Positions 1 through 6,486 of a DNA stretch of 18,740 bases are shown piece by piece. The stretch is taken from positions 1 through 18,740 of the forward strand of contig JBBQXY010000119.1 of the NCBI GenBank assembly GCA_038209195.1, in the 5' to 3' direction. This stretch comes from JBBQXY01 sp038209195. GTDB taxonomy: Bacteria > Chloroflexota > Ktedonobacteria > Ktedonobacterales > Ktedonobacteraceae. Made by a program: the position numbers and the translations under genes. How positions within the stretch are numbered: position 1 is the stretch's first letter; each line of letters begins with the position of its first letter. Under the pieces are notes generated by a model. That model was not told where the DNA came from. It saw only the letters and a program-made list of their open reading frames with translations, and searched no databases.

Positions 1-2
1 AA

Positions 3-113
3 AAATCTGGCATGCGCTGGACTCCTGATGGCTTGGATGCGGTCCTCGCTTTGCGCACTTCCGTTCTCAACCAGTCCTACAACTCATTCTGGAAACTCGA
101 ATATGCTGCTTGA
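3..113 (+). CDS. C-terminal end of an ISKra4-like transposase (partial)
   Basis: The reading frame is open from the window edge and ends at TGA 111-113. It encodes about 36 residues beginning K-S-G-M-R-W-T-P-D-G and continuing through L-R-T-S-V-L-N-Q-S-Y to a final aromatic-rich stretch. The order 'SGMRW...LDAVLALR...N...FW' matches what I know of the C-terminus of ISKra4-family DDE transposases, which are abundant in Ktedonobacteria. The rest of the gene lies outside the window, so intactness cannot be judged. No terminal inverted repeat can be fixed, because the other end of the element is not visible. The element lies head-on to the downstream end of the histidine kinase gene, about 90 bases away. 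This is a family call from a short tail, so moderate confidence. Confidence 0.6.
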   Translation, partial: KSGMRWTPDGLDAVLALRTSVLNQSYNSFWKLEYAA

Positions 114-201
114 TTGCCTACAACTTTTTCATACACCCAACGTGCTTTACGGGCAGTGAGTGTGAAGTCTTTGTGAAGAAGGCAAACTGTTGGTATGCAG
201 C

Positions 202-1539
202 TTAGCTAACCTCAATGAGGGGCAGTTCAACTTCTACGGTGGTGCCTGGTTTCCCCTTGGCATTTTCCGCGTTGCTGCTGCCTGGATGGAAAGTGATATG
301 TCCACCTATGCGTTCTACCCGCTCGAACATACCGCTCAACCCATAGTGCCCTATCGGACTCGCGCCAACAACGGAGCTACCATCTTCATGCCACTGCAGC
401 AACTCTCGCGTCAACCCGATGCCGTCATCCTCTATGCGCATACAGATATGGTCATCCTGGCGACTGATATGCAGCACTACAGCAGTAGCCTGCGCATGCT
501 TTTCGATATTGGTTAATGCTTCTTGTCCGACCTTCCAGAGCGTCTCTTCTACCTGTTCTGGAAGCTCTTCACTCTCAACACTGCCAACATTTCCAGCATG
601 GAGATCACACGTCACGCGTAAGCCAGCACGCTGGGCCATCTCTTGCGCATAGCGGCTGATAGCGCGGTAGACCGATTCGTGTTCCAGAGCTGGTGAACGC
701 AAATCGGCTATCGAGGCCCGCAACTCCTTCATTGTCTCGCGCACAATCTCTTTCGTTGTTTCCAGTTCATGGTCGCATCGCTCCGGATCGATAGTACGCA
801 AACGTTGTGCCACCTCTAATTTGACTGAAATCAGCACAAGTGCGTGCCCCAGCGTATCATGCACATCTCGTGCCAGACGCGTCCGTTCGCGCAATACCGC
901 CAATTCCTGCTCCTGCATAACCGACGTTGCCAGCTTGTGATGCGCTTCTTCTAACTCCCTATTGCTCTGCGTCAGCTTTGCCAGCAACTCGTTACGAGCA
1001 TATCTATCGCCGATAAGGCGTTGCGACAACATAGCCACGGCAGTCATCGCAAAAATACTGATACCTTGCCCAACTACCGAAATAACCTGTCCAGAAGTTA
1101 TCGGCAAAAGGAAAAGCCCTTGAAACGCAAAGAGCGTTACGGCAATACTAGCAACGGCAAGCAGGAGACGGCGCGAACCAAACAAGGAAAAACTCATGCC
1201 AAAAACAATATAGAGTAGCCAGCAAAAGGTGTTATCAATCAGTGAAAGCAACACGACCACCAAATACAAACTGAGCCAGATGCTTAAAGAGAAGCGCAAG
1301 GGCACGGGCCATTGCTCATTGGCAGAAAAAATACGGAGCGAATAGATGCCAATGATAAGTGCCGTGAGCCCAATAATAGCAATGCCGCGCCAATCACGGA
1401 AATACATTGGCTCGCCATTCAACACGGCATACACAAATGAACTCGCGTAAACAATGGCTATGAACAACCAGACAATGTTCATCTGGCGAAACCGACGCTG
1501 AAATTGCTTATCGGATGTCAGCTCAACATCACCGAGCAT
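202..1539 (-). CDS. NarL/LiaS-type membrane sensor histidine kinase
   Basis: A 445-residue two-component sensor kinase. Residues ~21-175 hold about six hydrophobic segments with short loops, so the sensor is essentially intramembrane. A coiled linker (~183-218) follows. The HisKA_3 dimerisation/phosphotransfer helix carries the H-box 'ARDVHDTLGHAL', with the predicted phospho-acceptor His227. The HATPase domain (~330-442) shows the N-box Asn344 in 'EALTNIEKHA', the G1 box 'DDGIGL' (371-376) and the G2-like 'GLSGM' (400-404). Length and architecture fit kinases that partner LuxR/NarL-type response regulators. The ATG follows AGGAGG by seven bases. The partner regulator normally lies just downstream, but there the sequence runs into a transposase tail instead. 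A palindrome about 100 bases upstream of the start may be an autoregulatory site. The class is firm; the signal sensed is unknown. Confidence 0.95.
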   Translation of the reverse strand: MLGDVELTSDKQFQRRFRQMNIVWLFIAIVYASSFVYAVLNGEPMYFRDWRGIAIIGLTALIIGIYSLRIFSANEQWPVPLRFSLSIWLSLYLVVVLLSLIDNTFCWLLYIVFGMSFSLFGSRRLLLAVASIAVTLFAFQGLFLLPITSGQVISVVGQGISIFAMTAVAMLSQRLIGDRYARNELLAKLTQSNRELEEAHHKLATSVMQEQELAVLRERTRLARDVHDTLGHALVLISVKLEVAQRLRTIDPERCDHELETTKEIVRETMKELRASIADLRSPALEHESVYRAISRYAQEMAQRAGLRVTCDLHAGNVGSVESEELPEQVEETLWKVGQEALTNIEKHAQATAVVLHISRQDDHICMRIEDDGIGLTRELLQWHEDGSSVVGASPIGHYGLSGMFERVERIGGHITFHPGSSNAENAKGKPGTTVEVELPLIEVS

Positions 1540-1640
1540 CTCTACCTCCTGCTAATGCTTGCTCTATCTCTTTGCCCCACCACTACAGCATACCCTTGCC
1601 CACTGTCGAGTGTAAAGTGCTCAACGACCTATTTTTCCGT

Positions 1641-1656
1641 TATGACGAAAGTCATA
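1641..1656. promoter_or_regulatory. Perfect 6-bp palindrome, candidate response-regulator site
   Basis: TATGAC-GAAA-GTCATA is a perfect inverted repeat with a four-base spacer. It lies about 100 bases upstream of the histidine kinase start, in the divergent gap. Short palindromes of this kind are typical targets of dimeric NarL/LuxR-family regulators, the class that pairs with this kinase. The binding role is inferred; the palindrome itself is read directly. Confidence 0.4.
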
Positions 1657-1752
1657 GATGTCCCCAAGTCTACCAAAATCTCTCTCATATCTTGAAATCT
1701 CGTGCCAGGATATGTCAATGGTACCGTTAACTATCACGTTGCAAGAAATGTA

Positions 1753-1761
1753 TGCTATACT
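1753..1761 (+). promoter_or_regulatory. Extended -10 promoter for the pseudo-receiver gene
   Basis: TGCTATACT matches the extended -10 form TGnTATAAT at all but one position. No good -35 hexamer lies 16-18 bases upstream, which is normal for extended -10 promoters. Transcription would begin near 1768, leaving a leader of about 170 bases before the 702-codon gene. Together with the kinase upstream region this accounts for the 1540-1937 gap; no further gene is evident there. Confidence 0.45.
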
Positions 1762-1809
1762 AGCCCCGTATAGGTCAGAGGCGTAGGTTATGAAGGTAGA
1801 ACGGTACTC

Positions 1810-1903
1810 CCAGGGCAGTAGTTAGCTCCCTATTCCTGGCAATCTCGCACTTATTTTGGCTATCGCCAGGGGAAAAATAAAATCGATGAAACAACAGTCG
1901 ATT
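1810..1903 (+). promoter_or_regulatory. Leader RNA with mutually exclusive pairings (no known riboswitch class)
   Basis: CCTGGC at 1835-1840 can pair either with CCAGG at 1810-1814 or with GCCAGG at 1865-1870, and both cannot form at once. A separate perfect hairpin, AATCGA (1881-1886) with TCGATT (1898-1903), sits between these pairings and the start codon. The arrangement could act as a switch in the long leader, but it may be chance. It does not match the c-di-GMP-I consensus or any other riboswitch class I recognise. Confidence 0.25.
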
Positions 1904-1937
1904 ACGCTGATAAAGATACAATGGAGATTCGAACATA

Positions 1938-4046
1938 ATGGATTACACAGCAGGGCCGAGCAGGCAACCAGTCAGTGAAGCTTCGCCAACCGCCAACCAT
2001 AATGCAACTCCCTCCGCCAGCCCGGCTAGAACATGGACGCATACCACCTCAAGAGGGAACATGAATATGAATATCAGCACAGGTGGACCACATATTCTTC
2101 TGTTTGAGCGCGATCAGCAGCTTGTCGCCTTACTGAACAGTGAACTGCAACTCGCAGGCTACGAAATTCATACTGCTCGCACAGCAGTAGAAGTATTTGA
2201 TGCCATCGCACGCTATCCTGTACGGCTCGTTCTGGTCAATCTGGCACAAGTGGCCGCCGCGCGACGTGAATTTTGGGTCGCCCTGGATACGCAACGGCGC
2301 GGACGTGGCGTGCAAGTACTCAGCTTTCATTGCACGAATATCGCTAGCTATGGCCCTACCTCGCAGGAGCAAGACGAGCGCTCTCAAGCTATACCGGCTG
2401 ACATGGAAGTCGATGGAATGCTGGGCCTAATGAACATGGTCAATGCCATCCGCACCCGTATCGTCGTCTCCAATACCGCTGCTATGCCACGGCTTAATGC
2501 AACCGCCAATACACAAACGGCATTCGGTACACAAGCTACTATACCTATTCCCGCGATACCGCATACCCCCAACAATTCATCTCCTGTTGCTTCCAGCAAC
2601 ACTGGCACACCTCCCACACCTCCCACACTTCCACCCCCTCCTATTCAACCAACGGTTTCTTCTCCGGTAGACGCTGCCAGAACGCCTACCCCACATCACA
2701 CGGATAAGATTCGAGCGGTCATCTATCCCAATCAACACGCCTGGAGTACCACGCGTGATAACAATAGTCGGGGTAGTCAATATCCCTCCACACGAGAGCA
2801 GCCATCCCAGGACGGAGCATTGCCATCGAATGTAGCCGAAACTACCCGCAATCATGTACCACCGACGACACCAAGCCCTGGCAACGCTGCACTTGACCCG
2901 TATCGCACGAGTCAAGAACGAGATACACAACCCGCGCATGAAGGTGGCCTTCCAAAGGAGTCTGGTCTCGCACAACTATCTCGCATGCTGCGAGAAAATC
3001 ATACTCCTACAGGAGAAAATATCTCCCAGGAAATTCCTGTCACTCCTCCCTATCTTTCTCACGAAGAAAACAGCATGCAGCAGGCTGTGTACCCCCATAA
3101 CGCGCCAACCATCAATACCATCGCTATGCGCGCATCACCCATTCAAGATATGCCCATTGATCGAGTGAATGTTGGACAAAGCGATACCACCCCTCGGCGT
3201 TCCGATGAACTTACCTCTACGAAGAATACCTATGCTACAAATACTCAGCATACTGCACCTATCCCTACACTTATGTCAATTGCGGCGGCTGTTCAGCCAA
3301 CCCCTTTACCACCTGTCTTACCACCAACTTCTCAGTCAGCACCGCCACCAACCACGGCGACTGCATCCGCTCCACTACCGTCAACACACGAAGATACCAT
3401 CCCTTCCAAGCCAGTCGAAGCTGTAAATGTTCCTTTCTACATCGAACCCCAACTACCAGTCGCGGATACAACAGAAGAGCTCACGACAAGTGAAGGCGAA
3501 AATGATAGCTTAGTGAGTAGTGAAAGCACGGAAAATACATTAGCTGAACAGATACAAGCAGTGGTAAAGACACATTCTACGGTAGCTGAGCCAACACAAA
3601 AGACGCCCGATAGTGCTCTCTTGTTCGACATTGTGCAAAGCTTACCGCCGATGCCAACTCCACCACCACAATCGTCGCAACCACCACAGGTACACCAGGG
3701 ACGGGCCACCCGCTCTCTCGGTAGCGTCCTACTCGAAGGTCACCTCGTCCCACAAAATCGTTTGGAAGTTGCTCTGAATATGCAACGCATGTTACGGAGC
3801 GTAGATATGAATTATCAACTTGGGGAAATTCTCTTGATGTTTAAATTACTCACTCCTGACCAGTTGCTGGCAGCTAGTCTGGTAAGCTATGGGTTAATTA
3901 CACCCGCGCAAATCAGTGCGCTCGGTCGTATCCGCCAAGAGTTACACTCTATCGGATTGGAATATGACCTGGAGAATCTTCTCATCCTCTTCCGCATCCT
4001 TACCTCCGAACAATTACGCGAGGTACGTGCCAGTTGGGTAGGGTGA
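1938..4046 (+). CDS. Pseudo-receiver protein with long disordered linker and C-terminal MshEN-like repeats
   Basis: A 702-residue protein of unknown function in three parts. Residues ~50-135 look like a response-regulator receiver ('HILLFERDQQLVALLNSEL', then 'LVLVNLAQ'). The phospho-acceptor Asp position is Asn101 and the acidic pair is replaced by Glu-Arg, so phosphorylation is unlikely. Residues ~165-585 are Pro/Thr/Ser/Gln-rich low complexity, probably disordered. Residues 593-692 form a 50-residue repeat present twice. The 593-616 and 627-650 segments follow the MshEN pattern xLGxxLL...LxxxxLxxAL, but the usual leading Arg is Ser or Gln. MshEN domains of type II secretion/type IV pilus ATPases bind c-di-GMP; binding here is inference. 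Start choice: ATG 1938 has a weak SD, while ATG 2061 (codon 42) has AGAGGG close by and would drop only a low-complexity tail. A long hairpin follows the stop. Confidence 0.85.
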   Translation: MDYTAGPSRQPVSEASPTANHNATPSASPARTWTHTTSRGNMNMNISTGGPHILLFERDQQLVALLNSELQLAGYEIHTARTAVEVFDAIARYPVRLVLVNLAQVAAARREFWVALDTQRRGRGVQVLSFHCTNIASYGPTSQEQDERSQAIPADMEVDGMLGLMNMVNAIRTRIVVSNTAAMPRLNATANTQTAFGTQATIPIPAIPHTPNNSSPVASSNTGTPPTPPTLPPPPIQPTVSSPVDAARTPTPHHTDKIRAVIYPNQHAWSTTRDNNSRGSQYPSTREQPSQDGALPSNVAETTRNHVPPTTPSPGNAALDPYRTSQERDTQPAHEGGLPKESGLAQLSRMLRENHTPTGENISQEIPVTPPYLSHEENSMQQAVYPHNAPTINTIAMRASPIQDMPIDRVNVGQSDTTPRRSDELTSTKNTYATNTQHTAPIPTLMSIAAAVQPTPLPPVLPPTSQSAPPPTTATASAPLPSTHEDTIPSKPVEAVNVPFYIEPQLPVADTTEELTTSEGENDSLVSSESTENTLAEQIQAVVKTHSTVAEPTQKTPDSALLFDIVQSLPPMPTPPPQSSQPPQVHQGRATRSLGSVLLEGHLVPQNRLEVALNMQRMLRSVDMNYQLGEILLMFKLLTPDQLLAASLVSYGLITPAQISALGRIRQELHSIGLEYDLENLLILFRILTSEQLREVRASWVG

Positions 4047-4055
4047 TTATTACAC

Positions 4056-4110
4056 TGTTTCACTGTATTTGATAGGCCACCTCCGGTGGCCTATCAAATA
4101 CAGTGAAACA
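4056..4110. terminator. Perfect 26-bp hairpin after the pseudo-receiver gene
   Basis: The arms 4056-4081 and 4085-4110 are exactly complementary, with a TCC loop. It starts nine bases after the stop codon, as expected of a terminator. No T-run follows on the plus strand, so it may instead be a 3'-end stabiliser or processing site. Confidence 0.65.
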
Positions 4111-4161
4111 AAGCAGCACTACTCCCAAATTTAATTAGGTGAGGGTAATTATAATGAGCGT

Positions 4162-4419
4162 ATGGCTATACTCATTGCATTACCCACGCTCATAGTTCAC
4201 TTGGATACAGCGACAGCAACACGCTATTTCGTCATCGCCTCACTGGTAGTGACGGCAGTAATGCTCTGCGCATCGCTTGTTTTACTACGTACAGTGGGCC
4301 GAAAAGACTACCAGCAAGAAGACCTCGAGCAATTCAAATACCGTACACCTCAACTACCACCAGAGCCAGACATTTACCCAGAACAAGAGCAAGAACAGCT
4401 ACTAGAAAAGGCTAATTAA
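4162..4419 (+). CDS. Small single-pass membrane protein, unknown function
   Basis: 85 residues. One clear transmembrane stretch lies at ~22-43 ('YFVIASLVVTAVMLCASLVLL'-like), preceded by a shorter hydrophobic N-terminus. The tail is polar and acidic, rich in Gln, Glu and Pro, ending 'EQEQEQLLEKAN'. I do not recognise a family. A GGTGAGGG motif lies 15 bases before this ATG; it is better spaced for the ATG at 4154, which gives only a 13-residue peptide in another frame, so the exact start is uncertain. The gene follows the pseudo-receiver gene past a strong hairpin and so is probably transcribed separately. Its 3' end overlaps the convergent 62-codon gene by eight bases. Confidence 0.6.
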   Translation: MAILIALPTLIVHLDTATATRYFVIASLVVTAVMLCASLVLLRTVGRKDYQQEDLEQFKYRTPQLPPEPDIYPEQEQEQLLEKAN

Positions 4420-4600
4420 AGAGGTTCTTCAAAGCTTCCAACGTATCGTGCTGCTCTTGTTCGTCTTCATTAAACCAAATCTCGAGAAGCTGCATCAAAG
4501 AAGGGGGAGGTTGCACGGCACGCCAACTGTCAGTATTACCCAAACTATCCTCTGCATCAATATTTTGAGCATCATCTATAATAGGATTTTCGTTATTCAT
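4412..4600 (-). CDS. Small acidic protein, unknown function
   Basis: 62 residues, rich in Asp, Glu and Asn at the N-terminus, with an amphipathic C-terminal part ('PSLMQLLEIWFNEDEQEQ...LEALKNLF'). It has no hydrophobic segment or Cys. The ATG is preceded by a strong purine stretch, GGGGGAAGGGC, at normal SD distance, the main reason to accept this short gene. It is the last gene of the long minus-strand run, 51 bases after the GlsB-like gene, and its end overlaps the convergent 85-codon gene by eight bases. No family recognised. Confidence 0.55.
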   Translation of the reverse strand: MNNENPIIDDAQNIDAEDSLGNTDSWRAVQPPPSLMQLLEIWFNEDEQEQHDTLEALKNLFN

Positions 4601-4651
4601 GCCCTTCCCCCGATCTGGTTTAGTATGAAAACCCCATGATGCACCATTTTA

Positions 4652-5029
4652 CTAATATCGATCCCGGCAATAGCGACGTTCACGACGTTCACGACGTTCA
4701 CGACGTTCACGACGATAATAGCGACCGCGACGACCCCACGCACCAAAGGTTAAAGCATGCCAGATGATAACAAAGAGAATTGCCCCAATTAACGTCCTGA
4801 TGATAGATACCCCATAAATCACCGGATCACCAGAGATAGAGAGTGGAATGATATTGGTGAATACCCAAATGCCAATGAGCGAGGCGATAATTGCCCCAAT
4901 AAAACCCATTGGGAGTCGCCACCCAACAATAAATTCCGCGATGATCCCGACAATAGCTGCCACCACCAGATAGGCGATCTCACTGGTAGTAATAGTGATA
5001 GACTGGGCATTGGCAATATACGCTAGCAT
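4652..5029 (-). CDS. GlsB/YeaQ/YmgE-type small membrane protein with Arg/Glu repeat tail
   Basis: 125 residues with three predicted membrane helices (~17-35, 42-63, 72-95). The Gly-rich first half, with 'LPMGFIGAIIASLIGIWV', resembles transglycosylase-associated (GlsB/YeaQ/YmgE) proteins. These are small stress-related membrane proteins whose biochemical role is not settled. After the third helix comes a strongly basic tail (residues ~100-125) in which Glu-Arg-Arg is repeated four times. It is encoded by a 9-base tandem DNA repeat and is not part of the family core. The ATG follows AGGAG by six bases. The gene lies 89 bases downstream of murA on the same strand. The family call rests on the general pattern, so moderate confidence. 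Confidence 0.7.
   Translation of the reverse strand: MLAYIANAQSITITTSEIAYLVVAAIVGIIAEFIVGWRLPMGFIGAIIASLIGIWVFTNIIPLSISGDPVIYGVSIIRTLIGAILFVIIWHALTFGAWGRRGRYYRRERRERRERRERRYCRDRY
4674..4709. repeat. Four perfect 9-base tandem repeats inside the GlsB-like gene
   Basis: CGACGTTCA occurs four times head to tail. On the minus strand each unit adds Glu-Arg-Arg to the protein tail. Being a multiple of three, copy-number change would keep the frame. Confidence 0.95.
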
Positions 5030-5118
5030 AAAACACTCCTTTACCTACAATCCGCATTCTATTTAGCTCAAGAATAAATCTATTCTAACATATGGTTGCA
5101 ATACTGTTCTTACACGAG

Positions 5119-6435
5119 CTAATCCTCTTCGGGGACACACTCTATCTGAGCACCCAACATCCTCAATTTGGCATCCAGATGCTCGTAACCGCGCTCGATA
5201 TGCTCGATACCAAACACTTCGGATGTGCCGTGAGCGCACAATGCCGCAAGGATATAGGAGCAGCCAGCACGAATATCGGGAATATCTAGACGTGTCCCTC
5301 TGAGCGGAGTAGGACCATGCACCACACAGCTATGGATATATTGTTTTTCGCGGAAACGACACTGCACCTCGCCCAGACACTTCGTATAGAGGCCAATATG
5401 CGCCCCCATCTCTTGCAGCGTAGAGGTATAGCCAAAGCGATCTTCGTAAATTGTCTCGTGAATAACCGACATACCATCGGCCTGCGTTAAAAGCACGGTA
5501 AAGGGTTGTTGCCAATCAGTCATAAAGCCCGGATGCACATCCGTCTCCAGCGCAATCGCCGGTGGCAGTAGGAGGTCATCGCCCAGAAAACGAATGCCTT
5601 CATCATCTATCTCGAAACGTAAGCGCATCTTAGACAATGTATTTAGGAAGGTCAGCAAGGTGTCTTGCTGAGCCCCACGCAAGTAGATAGTACCCTTGGT
5701 CAGATAGGCGGCAATCGCCAATGAAACCGCCTCGTTGCGATCACCAAGCAAGGTATGGCTGGCCGCGTGCAAACGCTCCACCCCTTCAATCACGAGTCGT
5801 CGGTCCACCTTCATTTCAATGATCGCGCCCATTTTTTGCAAGAACTTGATCAGGTCGATGATCTCCGGTTCCAGGGCAGCATTCTCTATAATTGTCACCC
5901 CTTTAGCCAGGGATGCCGTAATCAGAAAATTTTCAGTGGCCATGACACTGGGAAAGGGCAGACGAATCGTTGCGCCATGCAACGGCTTGGATGCGCGGAA
6001 ATTATAGCGCCCGTTGCGCTCAATAACTTCCGCCCCCATCTGTTGCAAACCTTGAATATGAAAATCAAGGGGCCGCAGTCCAATACGATCACCGCCAGGC
6101 ATTGGAATATCCGCCTCGCCGCAACGCTGGAGTAGAGGGCCAACCGTGATAATAGCCATACGATTCAAACCGCCAACCTTGGACGATACCACCGAATTAT
6201 GAATCTTGGGGGTAACAATCGATAGCGTATGATCATCGAGGTGAAATTCAGAACCCATGTCGCGGCAGAGAGCCAGGGTCAGATCGAGATCGCCAAGTAA
6301 CGGCACATTACGCAATACGCAAGGTTCGCTGGTTAAAAGCGAGGCTACAATCAATTTGCTGACAGCATTTTTCGCTCCGCTGATAGAAACTTCCCCATAG
6401 AGCGGAGTACCACCTTTGATCAGATAATATGACAC
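5119..6435 (-). CDS. murA: UDP-N-acetylglucosamine 1-carboxyvinyltransferase (Asp-type, fosfomycin-insensitive form)
   Basis: 438 residues, normal MurA length. It transfers enolpyruvate from PEP to UDP-GlcNAc, the first committed step of peptidoglycan precursor synthesis in the cytosol. The N-terminus has 'GEVSISGAKNAV' with the substrate-binding Lys22-Asn23. 'NRMAIITVGPLLQR' keeps the conserved Arg92. 'GFMTDWQQPF' supplies the catalytic Asp region, and 'DIPDIRAGCSYILAAL' the C-terminal signature. The catalytic-loop residue that is Cys115 in E. coli ('PGGCAIG') is Asp116 here ('PGGDRIG'; codon at 6088-6090). The start is GTG with only a weak SD; the only nearby upstream ATG is out of frame, and the N-terminus aligns with the usual start. 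The gene is 51 bases downstream of the FAD oxidoreductase, probably co-transcribed. A second MurA elsewhere in the genome is possible. Confidence 0.95.
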   Translation of the reverse strand: MSYYLIKGGTPLYGEVSISGAKNAVSKLIVASLLTSEPCVLRNVPLLGDLDLTLALCRDMGSEFHLDDHTLSIVTPKIHNSVVSSKVGGLNRMAIITVGPLLQRCGEADIPMPGGDRIGLRPLDFHIQGLQQMGAEVIERNGRYNFRASKPLHGATIRLPFPSVMATENFLITASLAKGVTIIENAALEPEIIDLIKFLQKMGAIIEMKVDRRLVIEGVERLHAASHTLLGDRNEAVSLAIAAYLTKGTIYLRGAQQDTLLTFLNTLSKMRLRFEIDDEGIRFLGDDLLLPPAIALETDVHPGFMTDWQQPFTVLLTQADGMSVIHETIYEDRFGYTSTLQEMGAHIGLYTKCLGEVQCRFREKQYIHSCVVHGPTPLRGTRLDIPDIRAGCSYILAALCAHGTSEVFGIEHIERGYEHLDAKLRMLGAQIECVPEED

Positions 6436-6486
6436 AGTATTTTTCCATGTTCTTCTAGCGGCTTCTCCCTGACACCAACATGTCTT

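Noticed and set aside
1790..1825. 11-codon leader peptide (MKVERYSQGSS) in the pseudo-receiver leader
   Set aside because: No good ribosome site and no run of a regulatory amino acid; more likely chance.
1768..1937. c-di-GMP-I riboswitch
   Set aside because: Suggested by the MshEN-like domain downstream, but the conserved GEMM core (e.g. CACGCACAGGGCAAA) is absent.
2577..2975. 132-codon open frame on the minus strand
   Set aside because: It is the antisense of the Pro/Thr-rich linker of the pseudo-receiver gene; its Arg/Trp/Gly-rich sequence is typical of a shadow.
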